From an uncultured Anaerolineaceae bacterium (GTDB taxonomy: Bacteria > Chloroflexota > Anaerolineae > Anaerolineales > Anaerolineaceae), in assembly GCA_937894825.1 (NCBI GenBank), contig CALCQT010000174.1:1-10244 (forward strand): a stretch of DNA of 10,244 nt. Direction: 5' to 3'. The notes below the pieces were generated by a model, which worked only from the letters and a program-made list of their open reading frames with translations, was not told the DNA's origin and did not search any database. The stretch's first letter is position 1. Each line of letters opens with the position of its first letter. This document shows positions 1-6,995 of this stretch, in pieces. A program made the translations under genes and the position numbers.

Positions 1-388
1 AATGCCGCAATTCATAAAACTCAGCGTAATTCGGAACCTCGTTTTTCGGGACGATCCCTAAAATTTTCCCCTGATAACAAACCGCGGCGCAATTATACAG
101 TTTTCCCCCATAAATCAGCGGCAGCCCGACAATAGTCAGCATCGTATAATTTCCACTTTCCTCGCGGATGGCGATCAACGCGGTCTCGGCTGATTTCAAA
201 AGGACATCCTGCAAAAAGAGATCCCCACAGGTATATCCCGTCAGAGATAATTCCGGAAAAACCAGCACCTTTACGCCGGCAGCGGCCTGTTCATTCATCA
301 GTTGGGAAATCTGTGCCGCATTAAATAAACAATCAGCCACTCGGATATCCGGCGTGCAAACCGCGGTTTTCAAAAAGCCATATTGCAT
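1..388 (-). CDS. nadE: Glutamine-dependent NAD(+) synthetase, N-terminal part (runs off window)
   Basis: Seen: the first 129 codons of a protein beginning MQYGFLKTAV, read on the minus strand and cut by the window start. It has the nitrilase-type glutaminase fold of long-form NadE. The segment VFPELSLTGY carries the probable catalytic Glu46, and VPKNEVPNYAEFYE carries the probable catalytic Lys115. The third triad member, a Cys, would lie beyond the window, as would the ATP-dependent synthetase domain. Known for the family: the enzyme hydrolyses glutamine and channels ammonia to amidate nicotinic acid adenine dinucleotide, the last step of NAD synthesis in the cytosol. The ATG at 388-386 is chosen because GGAG lies 8 bases upstream (400-397) and the N-terminus matches the family. 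The gene is divergent from the next gene and has no apparent functional link to the downstream locus. Symbol confidence is high, but the synthetase half is unseen. Confidence 0.93.
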   Translation of the reverse strand, partial: MQYGFLKTAVCTPDIRVADCLFNAAQISQLMNEQAAAGVKVLVFPELSLTGYTCGDLFLQDVLLKSAETALIAIREESGNYTMLTIVGLPLIYGGKLYNCAAVCYQGKILGIVPKNEVPNYAEFYELRH

Positions 389-524
389 GCTGCTTACTCC
401 TTTTTCCGGCTCAAAAAGACTTGATTTTCAACAAGAAAACCGGATATTGGCGAAAGAACGCCTGTTGGATAGGTACCATCCTTGCAAAAACATTTCTCTG
501 CGCGAAATTTCACTATTATTGATG

Positions 525-553
525 TTGCCAATCGCACAAGAATAAAATACAAT
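525..553 (+). promoter_or_regulatory. Predicted sigma-70-type promoter for the YfhO-like gene
   Basis: TTGCCA at 525-530 and TACAAT at 548-553 are separated by exactly 17 bp; each hexamer matches consensus at five of six positions. The predicted transcription start falls near 559-561, on top of the first possible ATG of the downstream gene. If the promoter is real, either the message is leaderless or translation starts at a later ATG. The rest of the 389-558 gap is AT-rich. On the nadE-leader strand it has only short stems (CAACA/TGTTG around GGCG/CGCC, roughly 430-475), too weak to call a structure. Confidence 0.55.
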
Positions 554-558
554 AAATT

Positions 559-3500
559 ATGTGCTCCAGTCCTACGAGTACAATCGAACAGAAAATGAAG
601 AAAAGGTTTTTACAGTCCAACAATTCAGACCATACCACAGACAAACCTGCCATCCGAAAAATGTTTTCTCCGGCTTGGATTTTCTTCCTCTGGTTTGGCT
701 TTTCAGTCAGCTTTTTTTCATTAATATATGTTACCAGAAAAGACAACGCCCTGAGCCCAAAGGAAGCCGGATTGGTCCTGGCGCTGTTTTTGCTGGTTAC
801 TCTCATCAGCCGCTTCATTTTCCCGGCTTCTCTTTTGGCGTCAGTCAGAAAAAAAGAAATCCTGCTGGCGTCACTTGCGCTTTCAGGACTTTGCATTTTT
901 TCCCTTTTTTCCGAACGGATCCGCCCTGTTTTTTTCTTTTTTGATAAGATCGAAATCAATTTGACCGGGTTGGACACGGAGACAGAAGTCGTTCTGGATT
1001 GGGCCTATTGGGCAGCGGAGCCGGAGACGCCCCAACCAGAAACAGACCAATATCCCCATATGGCAGATATCAGTTTTAAACAGCTCGAAATCGGCGATGG
1101 CTGGGAGCAGGTCGAAGCAGGCCTCGCCACAACAGGCGCGGAAAACGCACGCCTGACTTTACACACCTCGTTTTTCAACAACAATGTTCCCGTCTTCCAT
1201 TTCCGCTTTCTGAATGGCGGCGGGAGCCTGTCCATCTCAGACGGGCGTGAAACGCGCGTGATGGCGGTCCAATCCGGCGCAGAAGAAGTTTTTGCCGTCG
1301 GCGCCATGAGCACAGCGCTGACAAGAACGATTTCAAGACTGGTCTTTCTGCTGGCATTCGGCGGAATTCTTGTCGCACTATGGCTGTTGATCCATCGGTT
1401 GTACAACAGTGGTATCCTGCCCAAAAATATCTGGATCCGGATTGGTTCGTTCCTGATTCCGCTTTCGCTGCTTTTGGCAGTCTGTTTCTCCGACCGACTC
1501 TACCCTTTTGGGCAGAAAACTTTTTTAGCTGTGGATATGGGACAAATCTATGCGGATATGCTGGCATATATCCGGACCTTGGGTGCAGAAAAAAATAATC
1601 TGCTCTATTCTTTCAGTAAAAACCTGGGTGGAGATATGCTGTCGCCCTATGCCTTTTACATTGGCAATCCGTTCAATTTTATCGTCGCGCTTTTTCCCGC
1701 AACGGACCTGCCCAAAGTCGTCTCCTGGATCATCCTGATTAAGATCAGCTTGACCGGACTCACGGTAAGCTGCTACCTGACCCGAAAACGAAACGGATCA
1801 TTTTCGAGCCTGATCTTCTCCACCTGTTACGCACTGATGGCTTACAACATGGTCAACGCGGAAAATATCCACTTTCTAGAAGGGCCGATTTTTCTCCCGC
1901 TTATCGCGCTGGGAATCGAAAAGATTGTCGAGGAGAAGCGCCCCTTGCTGTATATTTTCTCCCTCTTCGCTCTCCTGACAGTCAATTTCTATCAGGGGTA
2001 CATGGCATGTATTTTTGCTGTGCTTTTCCTGGGGTTTCGCCTGCTCAGCCGCGAGGAAGCCGGCAGCCCGTCTGTCCCGATCAAGGCAGTCCTGAAACAA
2101 TTCTGCCTGGCGTCGCTGCTGGCCGCCGGCGGTTCCGCGTTTTTGCTCGCGCCAACCTTTGTCAAATTGCTGAATGGGCCAAAAAGTTTTTCTGCCTCCG
2201 CATTGTCGCTTTCCGCCAATTTTCCTTTTTTTGATATCTTTTCAAAACTCTTCACCGGCGCGCATAACGAATATGAAATCAGGGATGGGCTGCCGCCCAT
2301 TTTCAGCGGCATTTTGATCGTCATTTTATTGCTCCTATACTTTATGAACGTTCAAATCTCCCTGAAAAAGAAATGGCTCACTTTCGGATTCTTTGCCGTT
2401 TTGATCCTCAGCTTCTATCTCGACGCTTTGAATTTAGTGTGGCATGGCCTGAACCAGCCCGTCTGGTGGAATTATCGCAATGCCTTCATCTTCGGGTTTC
2501 TCGCGATCGGTACCGCGCAGGAAAGTTTTCGCCGCGTCAAAGGGCTGCGGATCAGCGCGACAATGGTCTGCATCCTCATTTTTGCGGCGCTGTCCTGGTT
2601 CATCGTCAGCCGCAATTTCCCCTACCTGAGCGGCGCAGGAATTTGGACGGACGCGCTGTTAGCCCTTTTATTCTGCTTTCTTTTGCTGCTCCATGCCCGT
2701 GCCATCCAACCCGGTAGACATAATGTCTCAAAAACGCTGGCGGTTTTTCTGGTCGCCTTGCTTTGTTTTGTGAATCTTTATCAGAACGCGTTGCGCACCT
2801 GGCAGGTGAATTATGGCGATACCATATCAATTCAGGAATATGCCGAACAGATCACACAGATCAGCACGGGTATTCAAAGAATCAAAGTTGAGGACAATGG
2901 ATTTTACCGCCTTGAGAAAAATTTCCAGCGCGGGCCTAATGATCCGCTCCAATTCAGTTATAACGGATTAACACACTATTCCTCGACCACCAACCCCAAA
3001 GTTCTTGATTTTTTGAGAAACCTCGGCATTCCACAGGCCCATTACGTCACCTGGTATGCACCGGGCACAACCGCCGCAATCGATATGATGCTCGGGATCA
3101 AGTATCTGGTTGTGGAGAATGGTCAAATTCCCAACGGCTATCTGCCGGTTTTCTCGGAGGACGAGCTAACCGTTGTGCGCAATCCGATGGCGCTGCCGCT
3201 CGGGTTTTCCGCGCCGGACAACATCGGTGACTGCAAAACGGCGAGGTTGGACCCGTTCGCGCTTCAGGAACAGATCCTCCGCTGCCTGGCAGATGGAAAC
3301 CTGGGGGAACTGTTTACACCGGTTGAGGTGACCGCGCCTTCGGGAGACGATCCGGTCAAATGGACCATCGCGGTAACGCAGTCCGGTCCGCTCTACGCCT
3401 ATAACCCACAGGAAAGCGGCAATAGAATCCATTATGAAACAACCAGGAATGGCCTTTTTTATAAAACCTGGCCGAATACGATTGAAAACGGTATCCTGCC

Positions 3501-3936
3501 GCTGGGCAGTTTTTCTCCCGGTGACCAAGTAACACTTGAAGTACGGGACAAGTATGACGAATATAGTACCGCCGGCGCCATTTTCCGCTATGAAGACCTG
3601 TCCGTCCTGGAGCATTATTATGAGAGGCTTTCACAGGAGCCGGTCGCTTTTGAAAAAATCAGCAGTTCCCATCTGCGTGGAACCTATACCCTGTCGCGCG
3701 AAAATCGGGTACTCTTCTTTTCCATTCCTTATGAAAAAGACTGGCAAATCTGGATCGACGGAGAAAGGACGCAGCCGTTTGAAGTTTTTGGCGCATTAAT
3801 GGCGGTTGAATCGCCGCCGGGCGTCCATACCATTGAAATGAAATACATCCCGCTTGGGCTGGTTCCCGGAATCCTGGTCTCCCTGATATCCTGGGCGCTC
3901 ATCGCGTTTTGGAGCAAAAAACGTTTTTCTTTTTGA
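559..3936 (+). CDS. YfhO-family polytopic membrane protein (GT-C glycosyltransferase-like) with extra N-terminal module
   Basis: Seen: 1125 codons. The YfhO core begins near residue 290 with a membrane span, the LYPFGQKT motif and the first-loop acidic residue Asp326 in AVDMGQIY, followed by many hydrophobic segments to about residue 740. A soluble outer region follows, with the family's FYRLEK and NGLTHYSST motifs. The C-terminus has the KDWQIWIDG...PPGVHTIEMKY beta domain and a last span near 1096-1118. Known for the family: YfhO proteins are GT-C-type enzymes that use lipid-linked sugars outside the membrane; Bacillus YfhO has been linked to lipoteichoic acid glycosylation. Odd: residues 1-285 are additional, with three spans (about 38-58, 69-92, 99-118) and a soluble beta-rich insert (about 130-250). 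The start is uncertain: ATG559 has no Shine-Dalgarno and coincides with the predicted transcription start, so ATG595 (MKKRF) is a fair alternative. The substrate is unknown. The gene is probably a separate unit from the sigma locus. Confidence 0.9.
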   Translation: MCSSPTSTIEQKMKKRFLQSNNSDHTTDKPAIRKMFSPAWIFFLWFGFSVSFFSLIYVTRKDNALSPKEAGLVLALFLLVTLISRFIFPASLLASVRKKEILLASLALSGLCIFSLFSERIRPVFFFFDKIEINLTGLDTETEVVLDWAYWAAEPETPQPETDQYPHMADISFKQLEIGDGWEQVEAGLATTGAENARLTLHTSFFNNNVPVFHFRFLNGGGSLSISDGRETRVMAVQSGAEEVFAVGAMSTALTRTISRLVFLLAFGGILVALWLLIHRLYNSGILPKNIWIRIGSFLIPLSLLLAVCFSDRLYPFGQKTFLAVDMGQIYADMLAYIRTLGAEKNNLLYSFSKNLGGDMLSPYAFYIGNPFNFIVALFPATDLPKVVSWIILIKISLTGLTVSCYLTRKRNGSFSSLIFSTCYALMAYNMVNAENIHFLEGPIFLPLIALGIEKIVEEKRPLLYIFSLFALLTVNFYQGYMACIFAVLFLGFRLLSREEAGSPSVPIKAVLKQFCLASLLAAGGSAFLLAPTFVKLLNGPKSFSASALSLSANFPFFDIFSKLFTGAHNEYEIRDGLPPIFSGILIVILLLLYFMNVQISLKKKWLTFGFFAVLILSFYLDALNLVWHGLNQPVWWNYRNAFIFGFLAIGTAQESFRRVKGLRISATMVCILIFAALSWFIVSRNFPYLSGAGIWTDALLALLFCFLLLLHARAIQPGRHNVSKTLAVFLVALLCFVNLYQNALRTWQVNYGDTISIQEYAEQITQISTGIQRIKVEDNGFYRLEKNFQRGPNDPLQFSYNGLTHYSSTTNPKVLDFLRNLGIPQAHYVTWYAPGTTAAIDMMLGIKYLVVENGQIPNGYLPVFSEDELTVVRNPMALPLGFSAPDNIGDCKTARLDPFALQEQILRCLADGNLGELFTPVEVTAPSGDDPVKWTIAVTQSGPLYAYNPQESGNRIHYETTRNGLFYKTWPNTIENGILPLGSFSPGDQVTLEVRDKYDEYSTAGAIFRYEDLSVLEHYYERLSQEPVAFEKISSSHLRGTYTLSRENRVLFFSIPYEKDWQIWIDGERTQPFEVFGALMAVESPPGVHTIEMKYIPLGLVPGILVSLISWALIAFWSKKRFSF

Positions 3937-4002
3937 GTCATATGTGTCTCAGGTGTCAAAAGTACAAGTTACAAGAATACCAAAAAGAGATATTCTACTT
4001 TT

Positions 4003-4070
4003 TCCTCCCCTATCTTTTTTGATTTGACGTAGTTTCCCTTTTTCCACAGTCTATTAATGATAGGGGAGGA
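4003..4070 (+). promoter_or_regulatory. 12-bp perfect inverted repeat that pairs with the sigma gene Shine-Dalgarno
   Basis: TCCTCCCCTATC at 4003-4014 is the exact reverse complement of GATAGGGGAGGA at 4059-4070, with 44 bases between. The right arm contains the GGGGAGGA ribosome binding site of the sigma gene, and the left arm is an anti-Shine-Dalgarno copy. In a transcript reading through from upstream the two could pair and block sigma translation. A transcript starting inside the loop would lack the left arm and be free. The right arm is followed within a few bases by TTTTT (4075-4079), so an attenuator role is also conceivable. The remainder of 3937-4077 is AT-rich, with no convincing terminator or promoter. 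Confidence 0.6.
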
Positions 4071-4071
4071 G
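4063..4071 (+). promoter_or_regulatory. Ribosome binding site deciding the TTG start of the sigma gene
   Basis: GGGGAGGAG ends 6 bases before TTG4078. An in-frame ATG at 4057 lies upstream of this site, so using it would place the strongest ribosome binding sequence inside the coding region with nothing upstream. The TTG is therefore preferred. Confidence 0.75.
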
Positions 4072-4077
4072 CTATTT

Positions 4078-4644
4078 TTGAACCGAGAAAAAATACTTCA
4101 TACACTTCAGGCGGACACAGTGGACGAACCCATCGAAGAACAGATCGGCGCTTACGCCAATTACCTGAAAAAAATCATCTTCGGCATCCTGAAAGACCCG
4201 ACCGACTCCGAGGAAGCCTATCTGGAAATCACCCAGAAAATCATGCTGGCCGCCTCATCCCGGCGCGGCGAGAACTTCAAGGCCTGGATCGCGCGCATCG
4301 CCATCAACCATTGCATTGACCGCAAGAAAAGATCCCGTGAAGACGCGATCTGCGTACCACTGGAAAATCTGGAGCACGAACGCCCGGACTCCGCTGATCC
4401 GCTGGCCGCTTCGATACTCTCCCCGCGCGAGCTCCTGCTGGCAAAAGAATCCCTCGCAGAGCTCCAGGAGATCATCGCGGGGCTGCCAGAAATCTATCAA
4501 GCGGTGATCCGGCTGTATTACGGCAGCGGATTATCCATGAAAGAAATCGCGCAGGAACTGGAGCTCAACCCGCGCACGGTCGAGACGCGCATCTTCCGCG
4601 CGCGCAAAATGATCAGTGAACAATGGAGGAACCATGCACATTGA
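4078..4644 (+). CDS. ECF-type RNA polymerase sigma factor
   Basis: Seen: 188 residues from TTG, the usual length for an extracytoplasmic-function sigma factor. Region 2 spans about 22-90 and includes FKAWIARIAINHCIDRKKR (67-85), the -10 recognition part. A short acidic linker follows. Region 4 spans about 124-182, with a helix-turn-helix in LSMKEIAQELELNPRTVETR. There is no region 1 or 3. Known: such factors direct RNA polymerase to a small regulon and are held inactive by a co-transcribed membrane anti-sigma factor. Neighbours: its last 11 bases overlap the start of the anti-sigma gene, which indicates translational coupling. TTG rather than the in-frame ATG at 4057 is chosen because of the Shine-Dalgarno between them. 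Regulation: the ribosome binding site can be masked by an upstream complementary arm. ECF factors often activate their own promoter, but I could not identify a typical ECF -35/-10 pair upstream. Confidence 0.93.
   Translation: MNREKILHTLQADTVDEPIEEQIGAYANYLKKIIFGILKDPTDSEEAYLEITQKIMLAASSRRGENFKAWIARIAINHCIDRKKRSREDAICVPLENLEHERPDSADPLAASILSPRELLLAKESLAELQEIIAGLPEIYQAVIRLYYGSGLSMKEIAQELELNPRTVETRIFRARKMISEQWRNHAH
4625..4630 (+). promoter_or_regulatory. Ribosome binding site of the anti-sigma gene, inside the sigma coding sequence
   Basis: GGAGGA lies within the last codons of the sigma gene, 3 bases before ATG4634. It favours that ATG over the in-frame GTG at 4616, which lies upstream of the site. 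The spacing is short but usable. Confidence 0.65.
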
Positions 4645-5896
4645 AACGTATGAATGGCTGTTGTACCTGCATGGGGACCTGGACCCCGGCAGGGCAGCCG
4701 AATTTGAAGCGCACCTGGCGGCGTGCGATGAATGCCTGGCCGCTTATGTGAAAATCGCAGCCGGAGAGGATATCCTGCCGGAGCAGGCCGCCGCCATTCG
4801 CGCGCCGCGAACTGCGACCCGTGCGGTCCTGCACCGGCTGCGTTGGGCCGGACTGACCGCCGCCCTCGTGCTGTTCTTCATCCTGGTCAGCGTCACGCCG
4901 CCCGGAAGAACGGCCTGGGCCAGTTTCATCCTGTCACTGGAGAAATTCGGCAACGCACTGAGCGACACTTTTCAGGTCTCGGAGGAGAACAACGGTACCA
5001 TCGAAACCGTCAATCAAACCGCGGTCGCGGCCAATGGGATCGAGATCAAGATCGATCAGGTCTTTGTGGAGAGCGACCAGATTTATTTCTCCATGTTTAT
5101 CGCCTCCGATTTGATCGCGGAAGAAAACTCGTATTTGTACCTGGAAAATGATTCTCTGACACTGAATGGAGAGGAAACCAGTCTGGGGTACGCCTGGTAC
5201 GGACCACGCCGAGGAGGAATCGTCCCGGCCGAAACGCAGGAGAACGAAATCCCGGTCCAGGGCATGTTTCGGATCGGATACCCGAAACAGGATTACAGCC
5301 AGGAGAAAAATCTGGCCGTTCATATGACGATTCAGAGTTTGTACCACGTCGGGCTCAGAGCCGGTAAATATATTGAAGGGCCCTGGGAGTTCGATTTCGT
5401 GGTGGACGGCACCCAGTTAGAGCGCCAGACCCACACGATCCCATTGAACGTCAGTTTCGAGGAAAAGGGCCGCCTTTACGCATTGACAGAGCTGAGGACT
5501 TCACCGGTACGCACGCGCCTCACCGTCGAGCGGGTGAATCCGACGCTATTCTCCGAATGGGTCAATCAGGAAAGCGGCGAAACAGAGCGTTATTATTCCA
5601 GCAGCACCAATCTGCAGGGATTCGTTATCGCGGATGATCAAGGAAATGAGGCGGAGATCAGTCTGCTGGAATACGACCAGCCGTTCACAAGCGAGGTGAA
5701 GGTCCGCTACTTCTTATTCTCCGAACGGGATGACAACCCTTATGAATGGCTGAAGGATGCGGACAGTTTGAGCGTGACGCCTTATGTATCCAGCCTGGAT
5801 TTTGTGGATACGGGTGTTGAGGGAATTAAAAAGAACCTGGCCTTGGAGAGCTTTCGTATCGACTTGACAAATGGAGAAAATCATAATGAAAAATAG
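4634..5896 (+). CDS. Membrane anti-sigma factor with zinc-type HxxxCxxC domain and large outer sensor domain (DUF4179/DUF5643-like)
   Basis: Seen: 420 residues. The N-terminal cytosolic part carries His27-x3-Cys31-x2-Cys34, the ZAS motif typical of ECF anti-sigma factors. One span covers about 72-88 (LTAALVLFFILVSV). The remaining ~330 residues should lie outside the cell and are beta-rich. Known: ZAS domains clamp the partner sigma factor, and an outer domain lets an envelope signal release it. The architecture resembles anti-sigma proteins with DUF4179/DUF5643 outer domains; this assignment is from memory and is not a search. Neighbours: 11-bp overlaps join it to the sigma gene upstream and to the first secreted paralogue downstream. 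Notable: outer residues 134-160 and 251-292 align without gaps to the secreted proteins that follow, and DSLSVTPY (377-384) matches their TLTLTPCY. It lacks their paired C-terminal cysteines. The release mechanism (proteolysis or conformational change) cannot be read from sequence. Confidence 0.88.
   Translation: MHIETYEWLLYLHGDLDPGRAAEFEAHLAACDECLAAYVKIAAGEDILPEQAAAIRAPRTATRAVLHRLRWAGLTAALVLFFILVSVTPPGRTAWASFILSLEKFGNALSDTFQVSEENNGTIETVNQTAVAANGIEIKIDQVFVESDQIYFSMFIASDLIAEENSYLYLENDSLTLNGEETSLGYAWYGPRRGGIVPAETQENEIPVQGMFRIGYPKQDYSQEKNLAVHMTIQSLYHVGLRAGKYIEGPWEFDFVVDGTQLERQTHTIPLNVSFEEKGRLYALTELRTSPVRTRLTVERVNPTLFSEWVNQESGETERYYSSSTNLQGFVIADDQGNEAEISLLEYDQPFTSEVKVRYFLFSERDDNPYEWLKDADSLSVTPYVSSLDFVDTGVEGIKKNLALESFRIDLTNGENHNEK
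5873..5876 (+). promoter_or_regulatory. Ribosome binding site of secreted copy 1, inside the anti-sigma gene
   Basis: GGAG lies 9 bases before ATG5886, within the 3' end of the anti-sigma gene. It selects ATG5886, which gives a clean signal peptide, over the in-frame ATG5871, whose own bases overlap this site. Confidence 0.65.
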
Positions 5897-6971
5897 AATC
5901 AATTGGATTATGTTTTTTTTGCTGACGATGACGGCGCTGGGACTGATTCCCGGAACCGCGTCCGCCGAGACGACAAACGAGGACTTTCTCCGTAACTTCG
6001 AAGGCGTATACGCCTGGGAGAAGGGGTTGTACCAAGGCGCAATCGACTCTGCAAATCCATACAGCAAGCCGCTGCGTATCCTGAAAACGACCGAAAGTGG
6101 CATCAACGTGCTGCTGGACCGGGTGCTGGTCACGGAAGATGAGCTGGCAGTGTCGTTCCTGATCAGCGGCGACTTTCCGCAGGATCTCATTGATGTGCAG
6201 ATGTTTGCCGATATCGATGTGGGGCCGCTGCTGCCCTATCCGTCGCATTCATTCGAAGCGGTACGGGGCGAACCTGAAGACAGATGGCCAATCCGGCGCA
6301 TTCTGAGCGAAAAAAACGAAGATAGTGGGGAACCGCCGGTTGTGCTGGACACAAGGACGGTTTTACTGATCCGTCACGACGGGTATATTTCGCCAACCGA
6401 TCCGATCCGGGTCCGAGTCCGCATCCCGCTGATCACAGTGACCTGGCTCTATCCCGCCACAGACGGTACTTTTCGGGAACAAAGATATTTTGAGGATGAA
6501 CTGTTGGAATTTGAATTCGAAACGGATGGCGCCGAACTGGCCGCGCAGACAAAATCCTTCCAACTGGATCACACCTTTGAAATCGGCGGACAACCGTATG
6601 AATTTCATAACTTCCGCTTCAACCCGATGCAGCTCATCCTGTTCACCGGCCCGGCCTGGGAATATGTAGAAGCCGGGAGGGGCGCTTATCTCACAGGGAT
6701 CCCTTATGTGGAGGCGGCCGCGGATGACGGCACCATCATTTACCTGGATCCTTCCGACACCTATTTTCGTCCGTACAACGGGTTCACCAGGAAAATTCTC
6801 AAGCCCGAAATCATCCGGGCTCTGGAGCAAATCAAAACGCTGACGTTAACGCCCTGTTATCTGCCCAAACCGGTAATCAAAGATGAAAAATCTTATTCGT
6901 ATCCGCGACGAGGGAGCGCTGCCTTTGATTGCAGCTCCGAATGGGCAGTCACATTAAATATTCGGGATTGA
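5886..6971 (+). CDS. Secreted anti-sigma-ectodomain-like protein, copy 1
   Basis: Seen: 361 residues with a signal peptide of about 27 residues ending TASA|ETT (AxA signal peptidase I site, no lipobox Cys). There is no further membrane span, LPXTG signal or other anchor, so the mature protein is probably released or held non-covalently. The mature part is beta-rich, with the array motifs at about 71-97 and 208-254 and a conserved Cys pair, Cys324 and Cys349. Between GPLLPYP and DPIRVRVR it has a charged insert (about 119-155), unlike the glycine-rich loop of copies 2-4. Homologous to the outer domain of the preceding anti-sigma factor. Overlaps that gene by 11 bp, so it is probably translationally coupled. 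Residues 12-118 are almost identical to copy 2 at DNA level. I do not know its function. Binding the anti-sigma factor or its ligand is an inference from homology and position. Confidence 0.87.
   Translation: MKNRINWIMFFLLTMTALGLIPGTASAETTNEDFLRNFEGVYAWEKGLYQGAIDSANPYSKPLRILKTTESGINVLLDRVLVTEDELAVSFLISGDFPQDLIDVQMFADIDVGPLLPYPSHSFEAVRGEPEDRWPIRRILSEKNEDSGEPPVVLDTRTVLLIRHDGYISPTDPIRVRVRIPLITVTWLYPATDGTFREQRYFEDELLEFEFETDGAELAAQTKSFQLDHTFEIGGQPYEFHNFRFNPMQLILFTGPAWEYVEAGRGAYLTGIPYVEAAADDGTIIYLDPSDTYFRPYNGFTRKILKPEIIRALEQIKTLTLTPCYLPKPVIKDEKSYSYPRRGSAAFDCSSEWAVTLNIRD
5920..6238 (+). repeat. 319-bp near-identical block, member A (copy 1)
   Basis: Matches 7030-7348 at 318 of 319 positions with no gaps. 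The single difference (6201 A against 7311 T) changes Met106 to Leu. Identity stops abruptly on both sides, within the signal peptide and just after LLPY. This points to gene conversion or recent partial duplication. Confidence 0.95.
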
Positions 6972-6995
6972 AGAAGAAGGAAAAGGACAACACTA

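Noticed and set aside
168..545. Plus-strand open frame of 125 codons
   Set aside because: It is antisense to the well-recognised nadE start and the divergent promoter region, and has no recognisable protein features.
561..944. Overlapping open frame at the start of the YfhO-like gene
   Set aside because: It lies in a shifted frame over a clear membrane-protein coding sequence and shows no independent features.
3974..4003. Possible terminator after the YfhO-like gene: AGAATA/TATTCT stem or AAAAAG/CTTTTT stem
   Set aside because: Both stems are 6 bp and AT-rich, and they overlap and exclude each other. They are too weak to call.
4024..4057. Sigma-70-like promoter TTGACG (4024-4029) with TATTAA (4052-4057) before the sigma gene
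   Set aside because: The spacer is 22 bp, too long for a normal promoter, and no closer -10 box is seen. A start inside this region is still plausible from an ECF-type promoter that I could not recognise.
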